NCBI GenBank assembly: GCA_027257055.1
Contig: JAPVLO010000054.1
Location: 3,410,001 to 3,474,000, forward strand
Source: Cephalopachus bancanus
Taxonomy: Eukaryota; Chordata; Mammalia; Primates; Tarsiidae
Reading direction: 5' to 3'
DNA length: 64,000 nt
In this document: piece by piece, positions 55,145-64,000 of the stretch
How positions within the stretch are numbered: the stretch's first letter is position 1
Layout of the letters: each line of letters opens with the position of its first letter
Notes under the pieces: generated by a model
Databases searched by the model: none
The model's input: the letters and a program-made list of their open reading frames with translations, nothing else
Told to the model about the DNA's origin: nothing
Translations under genes and position numbers: made by a program

Positions 55145-55569
55145 ATATCTTACTGAAAAACACTAAAAAACATGGGAATACCCAATGTTGTCATACGTGT
55201 TGGGGAAATGGGCCTCCCTAGTACTCTAGACAATAATATATGTAAATTGGTCTAATAATTCTGTTGGGTAATCTGACAATATATATGTCAAAATATTAAA
55301 TATGATACCATCTGATCTAAAAATTTAATCTGAGAAAATAATTGGAAAAGTATTAAGAATAATGTTGCTAATATTAGTAATGTTTATAATAGCAAAATTT
55401 TTTAAACAACCTAAAGTTACAATATAAATTGGCTAAATAAATATGATAACTTATTCTATAAAAAGCTCTGCCATCATAACTATTTTATGATGATGCATAT
55501 TTAGTGACATTAAAAATGTCTGGTTTTTTATTAAATGTATATTACAAAATGGCATTTTCCAAGTATCTA

Positions 55570-55570
<1 letters not shown>

Positions 55571-55603
<33 letters not shown>

Positions 55604-55615
55604 TCTATCCATCTA
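55571..55615 (+). repeat. (TCTG)n(TCTA)n microsatellite
   Basis: About three TCTG units then about six TCTA units, inside the old L1 3' part. Confidence 0.97.
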
Positions 55616-55760
55616 TTTTTATATGCATCTGAAAGTTTCATGAAAATTTGTCAAAAGTTAACAACGGATACTTTTGAGTTATGAGATAGTGATTTCCTAC
55701 TTCTATTCCTTTCTATATCATTTAAATTTTTTACAAGCAATTTTACCTATGCAATAAAGT

Positions 55761-56699
55761 TGAAAAAAGAGGTATAATATATAATCAATTAATTATTTTT
55801 AAAAACATAAAAATAAGTCATATGTGTTTCTTTATCAAACTATATCCTGCTACTTCAGATATCTACGTTTCTCAAAGCTGAAAATTTCAAGCTTTGGCGT
55901 AAACTTCCTTTTCCAAAAATAGTATGATAACTCTACTGTGCCATCTAGTGTTAAGAACTTGGGATGTCTTAAGAAAGATTTGCAACAAAAAAGATATTTA
56001 AATACTATTCCAATTCACGATTCCATAGGTAATTTGAGCAAAACAAATACATCTTTTAAAAAAGGACACTGAGATTTGCTATGAATATATACCTAGGCCA
56101 AAGTCCAGGTTGCAAACTCCAACAGCAATTATGTCCTTTTAATTCAATAGCAATTGAATAAATCACAAAAAAATATCCAAAAGCTAAGGTATTTAGACAC
56201 TAAACTAGCACGTGGGGAAGGTAAATCTCTCCCCACATCCTCATCACAATTCTACCATCACCATTGTTACCTACAGAAGTTGAGATTCAACCGGTTTCTT
56301 TAGATTACAAAACCAGTTTCCATTTCAAGACATAACTAGACCCTACTTCCTTTTTCTGTAAGGATAGGAAAAAAAAGGTGAATAGCAGATTTATCTTCTT
56401 CTGTATTATCAACACACATTATTATACAATGAAAGATGATGTTCTGTTGATAGCTTGGTTCCAAAGTTTATCTGGGAGTAAGTTTACCAGTACAACTAAA
56501 GTAGATCCATATGTCAGTCAGGCAAAAATATTTCTTGAGTACCTGTATGCTAGGTTTTCTTAGGTTTTAGGAAATTATTTGAGGTACTATGAAACCATAG
56601 TCTAAAAAGATAAAAATTTCTGCGGTTAGGGAACTTATAGAGTGGTGTCGTTTTCTAAACTCAAGAAGACTTTTCCCATTTGAAACTATGTATCAAGTA
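55761..56699. other. unassigned AT-rich DNA
   Basis: No gene recognised. 56520-56640 is weakly like an L2-era repeat ('cttgagtacctgtatgctag'). Confidence 0.4.
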
Positions 56700-56846
56700 C
56701 CTTAATAAATTTTCTACCTTGTGAGTGACAATTTGGTTTCTGGGACTTCATCCTAAAGAAATAATACAAGAATCTCATGTCAGTAATATATAATAGTGAC
56801 AAATTGGAAACAAACTAAATGACCAAAAACAGAGGGTTAGCTACAA
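56700..56846 (+). mobile_element. old L1M ORF2 fragment
   Basis: 'ggtttctgggacttcatcct', 'aaagaaataatacaagaatc' and 'ggaaacaaactaaatgacc' follow L1M ORF2. It is cut by the next L1's T-rich tail. Confidence 0.65.
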
Positions 56847-57693
56847 ATTTTTTTAATTTTCTTTTATTTTTGTTCTTAATTTTAAAGATGTTGAGTACAA
56901 TTCATGGTTAGGTATACAAATGGTCATTGTACAGGTAAAGATTGGCTCTCACTTTGGTCCCCACTTCACCTGGTTTTTGATCAGATACCTTAATTGATGC
57001 AATGTGCCCCCCCACACACACACCTGGCAGTTTCCCCCCTACTGCCAATCCCTTTCTTAATGACATTATGATAATTGTTCAGGGTCTACTTATGAGTAAG
57101 AACATGTAGTACTCAGTTCTTTGTTTCTGTGATAGATCACTGAGTATTAAAGACTCTAAATCCATCCAAGATACTGCAAAGTTCATAACTTTGTCCTTCT
57201 TTATGGTTGCATAATATTCCATTGTGTATACGTACCACATTTTATCTAGTCAACTTTTGATGGGTAGCACAGTTGGTGCCATGTTTGTGCTATTGTGAAT
57301 AATACTGCAATAAACATGCGCATGCAGGTATCTTTTTCACAGAGTGATTTGAGTTCCTACGGGTATAGTTCCAAAAGGGGGGGTTGCTGGGTCATATGTA
57401 CGGTCAATTTTTAGATTTTCTAGGGGTTGTCACACTGTTTTCCACAGAGGCTGTGCTAGTTTACACGCCCACCAACAGTGTAGAAGTGTTCCCCTTATCC
57501 CACATCCTCTCCAGCTGTTGCTTTCTGAGTTATTGATGATGGCCATCTTGACTGGAGTTAGGTGGTATTTCAGTGTGATTTTAATTTCCATTTATTTGAT
57601 GACTAGTGAGGCTGAGCATTTTTTCATGTATCTGTTGGCTGTTCCTATGTCTTCTTTTGAGAAGTGTCTCTTTATATCTTTTGCCCACTTTTT
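56847..57693 (-). mobile_element. L1 copy a, minus strand
   Basis: A T-rich tail (56847-56884), then a 3' untranslated region of the second type ('aaagattggctctcactttg', 'gataccttaattgatgcaat'), then the complement of late ORF2 up to 'cttttgcccacttttt' at 57679-57693, where copy b interrupts it. Broken frames. Confidence 0.93.
57679..57693 (+). repeat. target-site duplication of L1 copy b
   Basis: TTTTGCCCACTTTTT recurs exactly at 58406-58420. In intact L1 the next bases are AATGGGG, so the junction is TTTTT/AA, a canonical L1 endonuclease site. Confidence 0.92.
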
Positions 57694-58405
57694 TTATTTT
57701 AAAGATGTGGGATACAATTCAGGTTTAGGTATACAAATGTTCATTATGCCGGTACATTTGTTGATGAGGTGTACGCCCCTTCTCCCTCCCTCCCCCTACA
57801 GATTCCCACTACTGCCAGTCCTGCCCCAGTCCTCCCCTGGCAGTTTCCCACTACCGACAATCCTTTTCTTATAGCATTACAATAATTGTTCAATGTCTGG
57901 TTATAACTGAGAACATGTGATACACAGTTCTTTGTTTCTGTGATAGGTCACTCAGTATTAATATAGTCTAAGTCCATCCAGGTTGCTGTGAAGTTCATAA
58001 TTTTGTCCTTCTTAATGGCTGCATAATATTCTATCATGTATTTGTACCACATTTCTTTTATCCAGTCTGCTTTCAGTGGGCAGCATAGTGGGTTCCATAT
58101 TTTTGCTATTGTGAACAATGCTGCAATAAACATATGTGTACAGGTATCTTTTACATAGAGTGATTTGAATTCCTCTGGTTATATTCCCAGTAGGGGGATT
58201 GCAGGGTCATATGGAAGGTTGATTTTTAGATCTTTTAGGAATGGCCAAACTGTTTTTCACAGAGGTTGTATTAGTTTACAATCCTACCACCAGTGTAGAA
58301 GTGTTTCCATTTCGCCTCATGCTCTCCAGCATCTGCTGTTTTTTAAGTTATCGATGATGGTCATCCTGACTGGAGTTAGGTGGTATCTCAGTGTGGTTTT
58401 AGTTT
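57694..58405 (-). mobile_element. L1 copy b, minus strand, nested in copy a
   Basis: Tail 'tttattttaaagatgtggga', a 3' untranslated region of the first type ('gttgatgaggtgtacgcccc'), then the complement of late ORF2 to 'cagtgtggttttag', where it is 5' truncated. An exact 15-base duplication flanks it. Confidence 0.94.
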
Positions 58406-58420
58406 TTTTGCCCACTTTTT

Positions 58421-59870
58421 ATTTATTTTTTTATTTTCAAGATGTGGGGTACAATTCAGGGTTAGATATACAAATGTTCATTGTTCAGTTTCCCTTGGTG
58501 ATGAGGTGTGCCACTGCCTCCGCTGGCAGTTTCTACATCCAGTCCTACCTCCCCACCGGCAGTTTCCACTACTGCCAATCCCTTTCTTATAGTTTTATGA
58601 TAATTGTTCAAAGTTCACTTTTGAGTGAGAACATATGGCACCCTGTTCTTTGGTTCTATGATAGATCACTGAGTATGATAGACTCTAAATCCATCCAAGT
58701 TGCCGCGAAGTTCATATGTTTTGTCCTTCTTTATGGTTGCATAATATTCTATTATGTATATGTACCACATTTTTTTTATCCACTCCAACTTCAGTGGGCA
58801 ACATAGTTGGTTCCATGTTTTTGCTATTGTGAATTGAGCTGCAACAAACATGCATGTGCAGGTATCTTTTTTATAGAATGATTTGAGTTCCTCCAGGTAT
58901 ATTCCCAATAGGGGAATTGTTGGGTCGTATGAAAGGTCAGTTTCTAGTTCTTTCAGAAATTGCCACACTGTCTTTCAAAGAGGTTACACTAGTTTGCATT
59001 CCCACCAGGAGTGTAGAAGTGTTCATTTTCTCTGCATCCTTTCCAGCATCTGTTGTTGTTTGTTTTATTAATGATGGCCATTCTTACTGGGGTCAGGTGA
59101 TATTTCAATGTGGTTTTGACTTGCATTTCTCTGATGATGAGTGAGGCTGAGCACATTTTCATGTGTCTGTTGGCTGCCCATATACCTTCTTTTGAGAAGT
59201 ATCTATTTATGTATTTTGCCTCCTTTTTTTTTTTTTTTTTTTTGAGTTGGAGTCTCACTCTGTCGCCCAGACTGGAGTGCAGTGGCCACTCCCAGCCACT
59301 GCAGCCTCGACCTGCTGGGCTCCGGCAATCCTTCCGCCTCAGCCTTCCGAGTAGCCGGAATTACAGGCATGCGCTACCACGCCCGGCTGATTTTTGATTT
59401 ATTGTAGAGATGAGGTCTCGCTGCCCAGGCGGGTCTCGAACCCACAGGCTCAGGCAATCCACTCACCTCAGCCTCCCAAAGGCATGGGATTACAGGCTGA
59501 GCCACCGAGCCCGACTTTTGCCTACTTTTTAATGGGGTTGTTTGTTTTTTTCCTTTTGGCATGTTTGAGTTCCTTGTAGATCCTAGATGTTAGGCCTTTG
59601 TCAGATATACAGTTGGCAAATATTTTTTCCCATTCTGTGGACTGTCTCTCCACTCTCTTGATGTTTTATTTTGCCTTGCAAAAGCTCATTGGTTTAATGA
59701 GGTCCCACTTGTCTATCTTATCTCTTATGTCATGGACTTTTAGGGTTTTGATCAGGAATTGTTTTCCAGTTTCAATTTACATAAGGATGTTTCCGGTGTA
59801 TTCGAAGGTTCTTAGAGTTTGAGGTTTTACATTGTCTTTGATCCATTTAGAGTTGATTTTGGACTAGTAT
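58421..59870 (-). mobile_element. L1 copy c (and possibly the rest of copy a), minus strand, split by an Alu
   Basis: A T-rich tail begins directly after the second target-site copy, so copy c used the same site again. It runs through the 3' untranslated region ('ggtgatgaggtgtgccactg'-like) and late ORF2 to 59223, where an Alu interrupts. 59516-59870 continues earlier ORF2 on the minus strand. That last part could belong to copy c or to copy a. Confidence 0.88.
59224..59515 (-). mobile_element. full-length Alu dimer, minus strand, in L1
   Basis: T-tail, GAGTTGGAGTCTCACTC, both arms, and a left-arm end 'gagccaccgagcccgac'. TTTTGCCTCCTTTTT (59214-59228) and TTTTGCCTACTTTTT (59516-59530) are its target-site copies with one mismatch. 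It sits at the same ORF2 site used by L1 copies b and c. Confidence 0.95.
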
Positions 59871-60689
59871 ATGGTCATCTGAAATGATATATCAAAGGCT
59901 TTTAAAAAGATTTTGCAAACATCCATAATCTCAAATGAAAGAAAATTGTAATACGCAAGAAATCAGAAGCTCTTCTACAGGTAAGGTGATAATGAGTGAT
60001 TCAACCTCTCAAGGTTTCAGTGACTGTCATGAACAATGGGCATGGCAAAGTCCCAAGGCATGGATAGGTAATGGAGCTACCCATGATTCACAGGATTTCC
60101 TATAAAACAAGGCCCTAAAACTAAAACAGACGCAGAGACAACTAGGTTCCTTCATCATCCTTAGAGTGGAAGTTGGTACAGATTGTGTGCAACTTATCAA
60201 ACCTCTATCACTCAGAATGAGGCAGAATTGAGTAAGCATGAAGAACGTGAGAGTGCTCAGGTTACCAACCACCTGGAAACCAAACACCTCACTCTTAGCT
60301 CCAGTTTTCCAAATATTTTAATGTATTGGGTAACCAACCAAGTCTTGTTTCTTCTTCTTTAAAAAGAAGCATTTAAACAGGAGTTTTGTAGTGCCTTTTT
60401 CAACTTTAGTAGTCTATTGTATTGTATTGCATTGTAAGATGGGCCCTTTTGTGCCTATGGTGGTTAAAGTTACCTGTGTCCTGGCCAAAGAACCAGGGAA
60501 TGATCCAATCTGTGATGGAACCAATTATCACAGTTTAAACTGATAGGGCTAAACTAAGAAATAGACAAAGTTTGTCTTCCTAGCAAAAATCCTTTTGTCT
60601 GTTCTTTCTGCATCCTCCTAGTAACTCGGCTTATTCATAAACCCCAGTCTCACCAAACCTGCCTCAAGGAAAAAAAAAATATATCCATC
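59871..60689. other. unassigned
   Basis: No gene recognised. A short TATTG/CATTG pentanucleotide run lies at 60417-60435. Confidence 0.4.
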
Positions 60690-61040
60690 CACAGCTTTCA
60701 TTCATTTCATAATACATGTTGAAGATATTCTGTACACCAGACACTATGCTGGGGACAGAATGGGGTTGAAAAATGCTCACAGTCATTTTTGAGTGTATAG
60801 TCCATGGGGAGTAAGGATGATGGATATTAATTGACTCAACAAATAAAGATAAATATAAAAACATGTAAGAGTAACAGGAAAGCACAGGGAAGACTTGCTG
60901 GAAGAGGTGGTACTGCATTAGCGAAAGATGAAGGTTTAGTAGGTATGAACTACAGGAGAGCTGTGGGAAGAGTAGCCCAGCCAGAGGCAGCAGCAGTTTG
61001 AAAAGCCCTGAGATGGGAAGATGCAGGTGCATTTGAAGAT
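60690..61040 (+). repeat. ancient interspersed repeat fragment (L2-era)
   Basis: 'tgtacaccagacactatgct', 'ggggacagaatggggttgaa', 'actatagtcc...'-like text, 'gggaagagtagcccagccag' and 'gtttgaaaagccctgagatg' follow the long old repeat ('...caggcactgttctagg...gcaaaggccctgaggc...'). The minus-strand frame at 60664-61032 is an artefact. Confidence 0.55.
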
Positions 61041-62478
61041 CTAGAAAGGGCCCTGATTATGAGAGGCAGTGGGGCCTGGGCATACGGGGTCTGGTTAAAA
61101 ACTGTGGTCTTCATGCCAAAAGTCAGAGGCTTCAGAGTCCAGAGAGAGCTCTGCTTCTATCTTTTCCCTCACTTTATGACAAACACACTCTCAATTATAT
61201 TTTTTGTCTTTGTGAAAGAAAAAGGTTGAAATAAATGAGCACTAGAGTTTATTTCAACCGTGAACATTATGTTTTACAAGCTCTGCAGTTTGCTTATGCT
61301 TAAAACCCTAAGTCATTGGGGACTAATGATCTTTGTGATCACGAAGGCATGAGCCTTTGTAGAACCTTTCTTTTGAGGGACTTTGAATTTTCTTCCTACC
61401 AACAGTTTGAACTGCCAGGTAGTAGCCATGGGAATCTTACAAATCAACCTGATCAAGAATAGTGTGTATCAATCACTCTATTATTTTGTATTTCTTAGTG
61501 TGGAATACCATATAATCAAATGCAAGACAAGTTTCAGCTGCACAAGTAATAACCTCTAAGGCTGTATACAATAAAGCTGATTTGGAATGATGCTAACACT
61601 ATTCAAATAGTTGATGTTCCTTTTTCTAGTCACAGCCTTCTACCTTAGCAAAATAGACTCTAATAAACAAAGAATGTTCTTTAGATTCCTATTTAGTGTT
61701 ATGTACCCCCTGCAACTTAGATTTTTAATCTAGTTTTGGTTCTCACTCCAGTCTAATACAGCCTTTTGTATCATTTTGAAGAGGTCTTGGTTTATTTCCT
61801 CTCACAGTATGTTTTTAAATTCACTTTCTAAGTTTAATTGTGGTTATGAATGTCAAGAGTGGGATAGACTGAGTATTAAATGACAGCTCAGAAAAAAGTA
61901 ATTAAACATCTTTACAAAAGCCAATTGAACATATAACCGTATAATAGTAATTATCACCTTCCTAATTTTAAGACATTCTTGCCACAAAATTCAACTGAAT
62001 CTTTTCAGAATGTTGCAAGTATTAGAAATGTATTATATGTGAACAATGGATTGAGTCTGGTAAAGTAACACAAAATTTCTGTCTTCCTACATAATGAGCC
62101 TATTATATCTCAAATGAGAAGTTATGATTTGAGACTTGAATTTGAGGTAAACTAATTTTCTTAGCTTTTTCAATTTTGTCTAAATGTTTGGTTCAGCTCT
62201 TACGTACTGCTTTTATTTGGTGGAAAGGAAGGGTTACTTTCTCTGTGTAAAGAATCTGGAATTTAAAGTTCAAAAAGTGGTGACTTTTCCAGATGTCATG
62301 AATGGTGGATATATAGTGAATAGAATGACAATGTCCTTGTTTAAAAAAAAAAATCCTGAATGATGTTGGAAATATGTGAGAAAGGTTTAAACATGAAGAG
62401 TCAACAGAAAATTTCACATCTTGATCTCTAAACTTGTATAGTTCTTCCTCTCTGATTTGTTGAATTTTTTAATTTTGT

Positions 62479-62479
<1 letters not shown>
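61041..62479. other. unassigned, about 1.4 kb
   Basis: No repeat or gene recognised. A minus-strand frame at 62193-62417 has no known motif. Confidence 0.4.

Positions 62480-62515
<36 letters not shown>
62480..62515 (+). repeat. (TG)n microsatellite
   Basis: A pure TG run of about 36 bases. Confidence 0.97.
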
Positions 62516-62516
<1 letters not shown>

Positions 62517-62630
62517 GACATTTGTGGCTTCTTCAGGGTAGGATGAGGGGAAAGCAGCAGGTGGCACAGTGGCAGATCAGTGGGATAGTGAAAACCAGAA
62601 GGCTGTCCACGAAGGCCTTCCTGCAGGAAC

Positions 62631-62748
62631 TGTGGTGTGGTGTGTTGCGGTGTGGTGTGTTGTGGTGTGTTGTGGTGTGTTGTGGTGTGGTGTGGTAAGG
62701 TGGAGTGGAATGGGGTAAGGTGGGATGGTGTGTGGTGTGGTGGGGTGC
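62631..62748 (+). repeat. TGTGG/TGTTG pentanucleotide minisatellite
   Basis: Tandem TGTGG units with TGTTG, TGCGG, TAAGG, AGTGG and GGTGG variants run for about 118 bases. The units drift towards 'ggtaaggtgggatgg' at the 3' end. There are essentially no C bases on the plus strand. Confidence 0.95.
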
Positions 62749-62764
62749 AGTCTAGTGAAGGGTG

Positions 62765-63035
62765 TGGATTTTTAAGTTAGTCAGTCAGCTTCACCATCTG
62801 CTTGGCTAAGTGACTTAGACTATGGCTGCCTTATACAAATATCTCTGTGCCTCAGATTTTCCTGTAGGAAACAGGTTAATGATCCTTATTTTCTAGAATT
62901 GTTGTGAAGCTGAAATGAGATAATTCATGCAAAATGCTCAGAAGGGTGGCTGCACATTATCTAACTACTTTATAGCAATGTTACATACAACCCAAGTCAT
63001 TGCCTACCATGAATAATAAATGTTAATGGTTATCA
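62765..63035 (+). repeat. MIR
   Basis: 'ttggctaagtgacttagact', 'ctctgtgcctcagattttcc', 'gtgaagctgaaatgagataa' and 'ttcatgcaaaatgctcagaa' match the MIR consensus over almost its whole length. Confidence 0.88.
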
Positions 63036-64000
63036 CCACCATATCTAAGATTAAATAAGGCTGTTTATCCTAAAGTTTATCAATAGAAAGTAAAATAAGC
63101 AGTGTCAAATGGAATACGCAAATCAATGAGAAACTCTTTGGATACTCCTAATGTTTCTAGGAAAATAACGTCTTACATTTTAATGTAGAATATCGACTGT
63201 GCAGTTGAAAATTCTACTTTTCATGGTGAAATTTTCTAATGCGCAAAAGATATATTGCTTATCTATATAGTAATTTTTAACTTGCTGAAGTATTAGCTTT
63301 ATAAACACTTTTATTTTACTTCCACTCCTCAAACATATTGTGAGTTTGACCCATTCTATAAAGTTGACCTTTTGTCTGTAATACTTATTTCAGATCATTT
63401 CCTCTTACAGTAAATTGCTACCATGTTAAGAAACTATTTTTTAAAAACCAACATTTCAACAACATGGGCTCTTGTTGAAGAGACAAGACCGATATGCATT
63501 ATGCCTTAAAGATCTCTTAACTATGTCAGAAGAAAAATAAACTTCTCATTTTAAAATTGGGTGAACAATGTGAGCATTAACCTATAGCAGTTTAATAGAT
63601 CCTATCCTAAGATGAAGAGTCCATAATGTATAGTTTATTAACTTTTGCCTACTATACAGATTTATGGATAGTGGAAACATCCTGAATTAGAAAGTTGGTT
63701 AGTATCCAAATCATATGTGGATTGTAACATGTTGTGGCATTGTAACATGTTGTGGATTGCTTGGTTTTTTTAATCCAAGGATTTCCTTAGGCATTTAATA
63801 CTATGCTAAAGAAAAGAATCTAAATTAAAGTATTAGAAATGTGGAGATAATATAACTGCTATTTTTAAAAAAAGTTTAATTACCTAAAAGTATTTACAAA
63901 CCATTAAACAAATTTAAATAATTTCAGAAAAGTTTGTAACAAATTGGTTTAATTCCTTTTCAGATAAATTGTATTCCTTCTGCAATATGAGGTTAAGTAT
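63036..64000. other. unassigned AT-rich DNA
   Basis: No gene or repeat recognised, apart from an 18-base tandem duplication ending in 'tgtaacatgttgtgg' at 63721-63757. Confidence 0.45.

Larger units (their letters stand above)
54544..55760 (+). mobile_element. old L1/HAL1-like element interrupted by the right arm
   Basis: Before the insert: 'tcatgaagggttaatgtttt' and 'caatcccactaataattttt'. After it: 'gaatacccaatgttgtcata', 'gtgttggggaaatgggcc', 'ataatagcaaaattttttaa', 'gatacttttgagttatgag'. Together they follow late L1M/HAL1 ORF2 and its 3' part. Non-coding. Confidence 0.7.

Noticed and set aside
58165..58806. 213-codon plus-strand frame, the longest in the window
   Set aside because: It reads antisense through two nested minus-strand L1 copies, crosses their junction, and matches no known protein in that frame.
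57679..59870. Segmental tandem duplication as the source of the three L1 3' ends
   Set aside because: The copies differ in 3' untranslated type and truncation point, and each has its own T-rich tail. Separate insertions explain this better.
1..64000. CRISPR arrays, operons, riboswitches, phage or bacterial elements
   Set aside because: The window is mammalian nuclear DNA full of Alu, L1 and MIR. There are no spaced direct-repeat arrays, no ribosome-binding-site and gene pattern, and no compact coding.

Overview
The window is AT-rich vertebrate nuclear DNA from a primate. It carries many dimeric, 7SL-derived Alu elements (left arm, A-rich linker, right arm with the extra 31-base block) and many L1, MIR, L2, MaLR and DNA-transposon fossils. 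I found no protein-coding exon, structural RNA gene, CpG island or CRISPR-like array that I can support. It reads as an intergenic or deep intronic stretch whose content is layered retroelements. The younger Alus share a linker (CTACAATAAAT) and a tail (GACTCCAACTC) that differ from the simian AluS/AluY and from the strepsirrhine Alu consensus I remember. Only old J-like copies resemble simian Alus. A tarsier is my best guess, but this is inference.

Layout. 1-5000: a MaLR LTR, MIRs and a TG microsatellite in otherwise unassigned AT-rich DNA. 5000-12700: old L1 fragments, a MER20-type hAT fossil, two Alus, a second MaLR LTR, and a Tigger miniature element nested in a MIR. 13800-19600: MIRs, two Alus, two microsatellites and two abutting hAT-type fossils. 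20100-22200: an old L1 broken by a younger L1 with a 5' inversion. 23500-33300: L1 3' ends on both strands, Alus, and a degraded L1 carrying a 36-base templated copy of nearby sequence. 34000-36000: the decayed integrase end of an ERVL-type endogenous retrovirus, split by two Alus. 40200-48450: Alu monomers, an inverted L1 fragment, a CA repeat, and a twin-primed L1 with another L1 nested inside it. 49500-53600: short L1 tails, a MIR, a long L2 and a GGAT minisatellite. 53780-55760: an Alu, then a ~340-base inverted duplication whose second copy sits in an old L1 between 10-base direct repeats. 56850-59870: three minus-strand L1s and an Alu stacked at one recurring L1 target site. 60000-64000: mostly unassigned, with a TG repeat and a TGTGG-type minisatellite.

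No genes act together here; the logic is stratigraphic. MIR, L2, MER20 and Tigger form the oldest layer. MaLR, ERVL and old L1 come next, and L1s with lineage-specific 3' ends and dimeric Alus lie on top. The points most worth following are the inverted duplication with target-site-like flanks (54206-55154), the repeated use of one endonuclease site (57679-59530), two twin-primed L1s that break at nearly the same ORF2 position, and the 36-base templated insertion. I see no convincing evidence of a new gene system. Repeat family names come from memory of consensus sequences and were not checked against a library; most element boundaries are good to about 10-30 bases.
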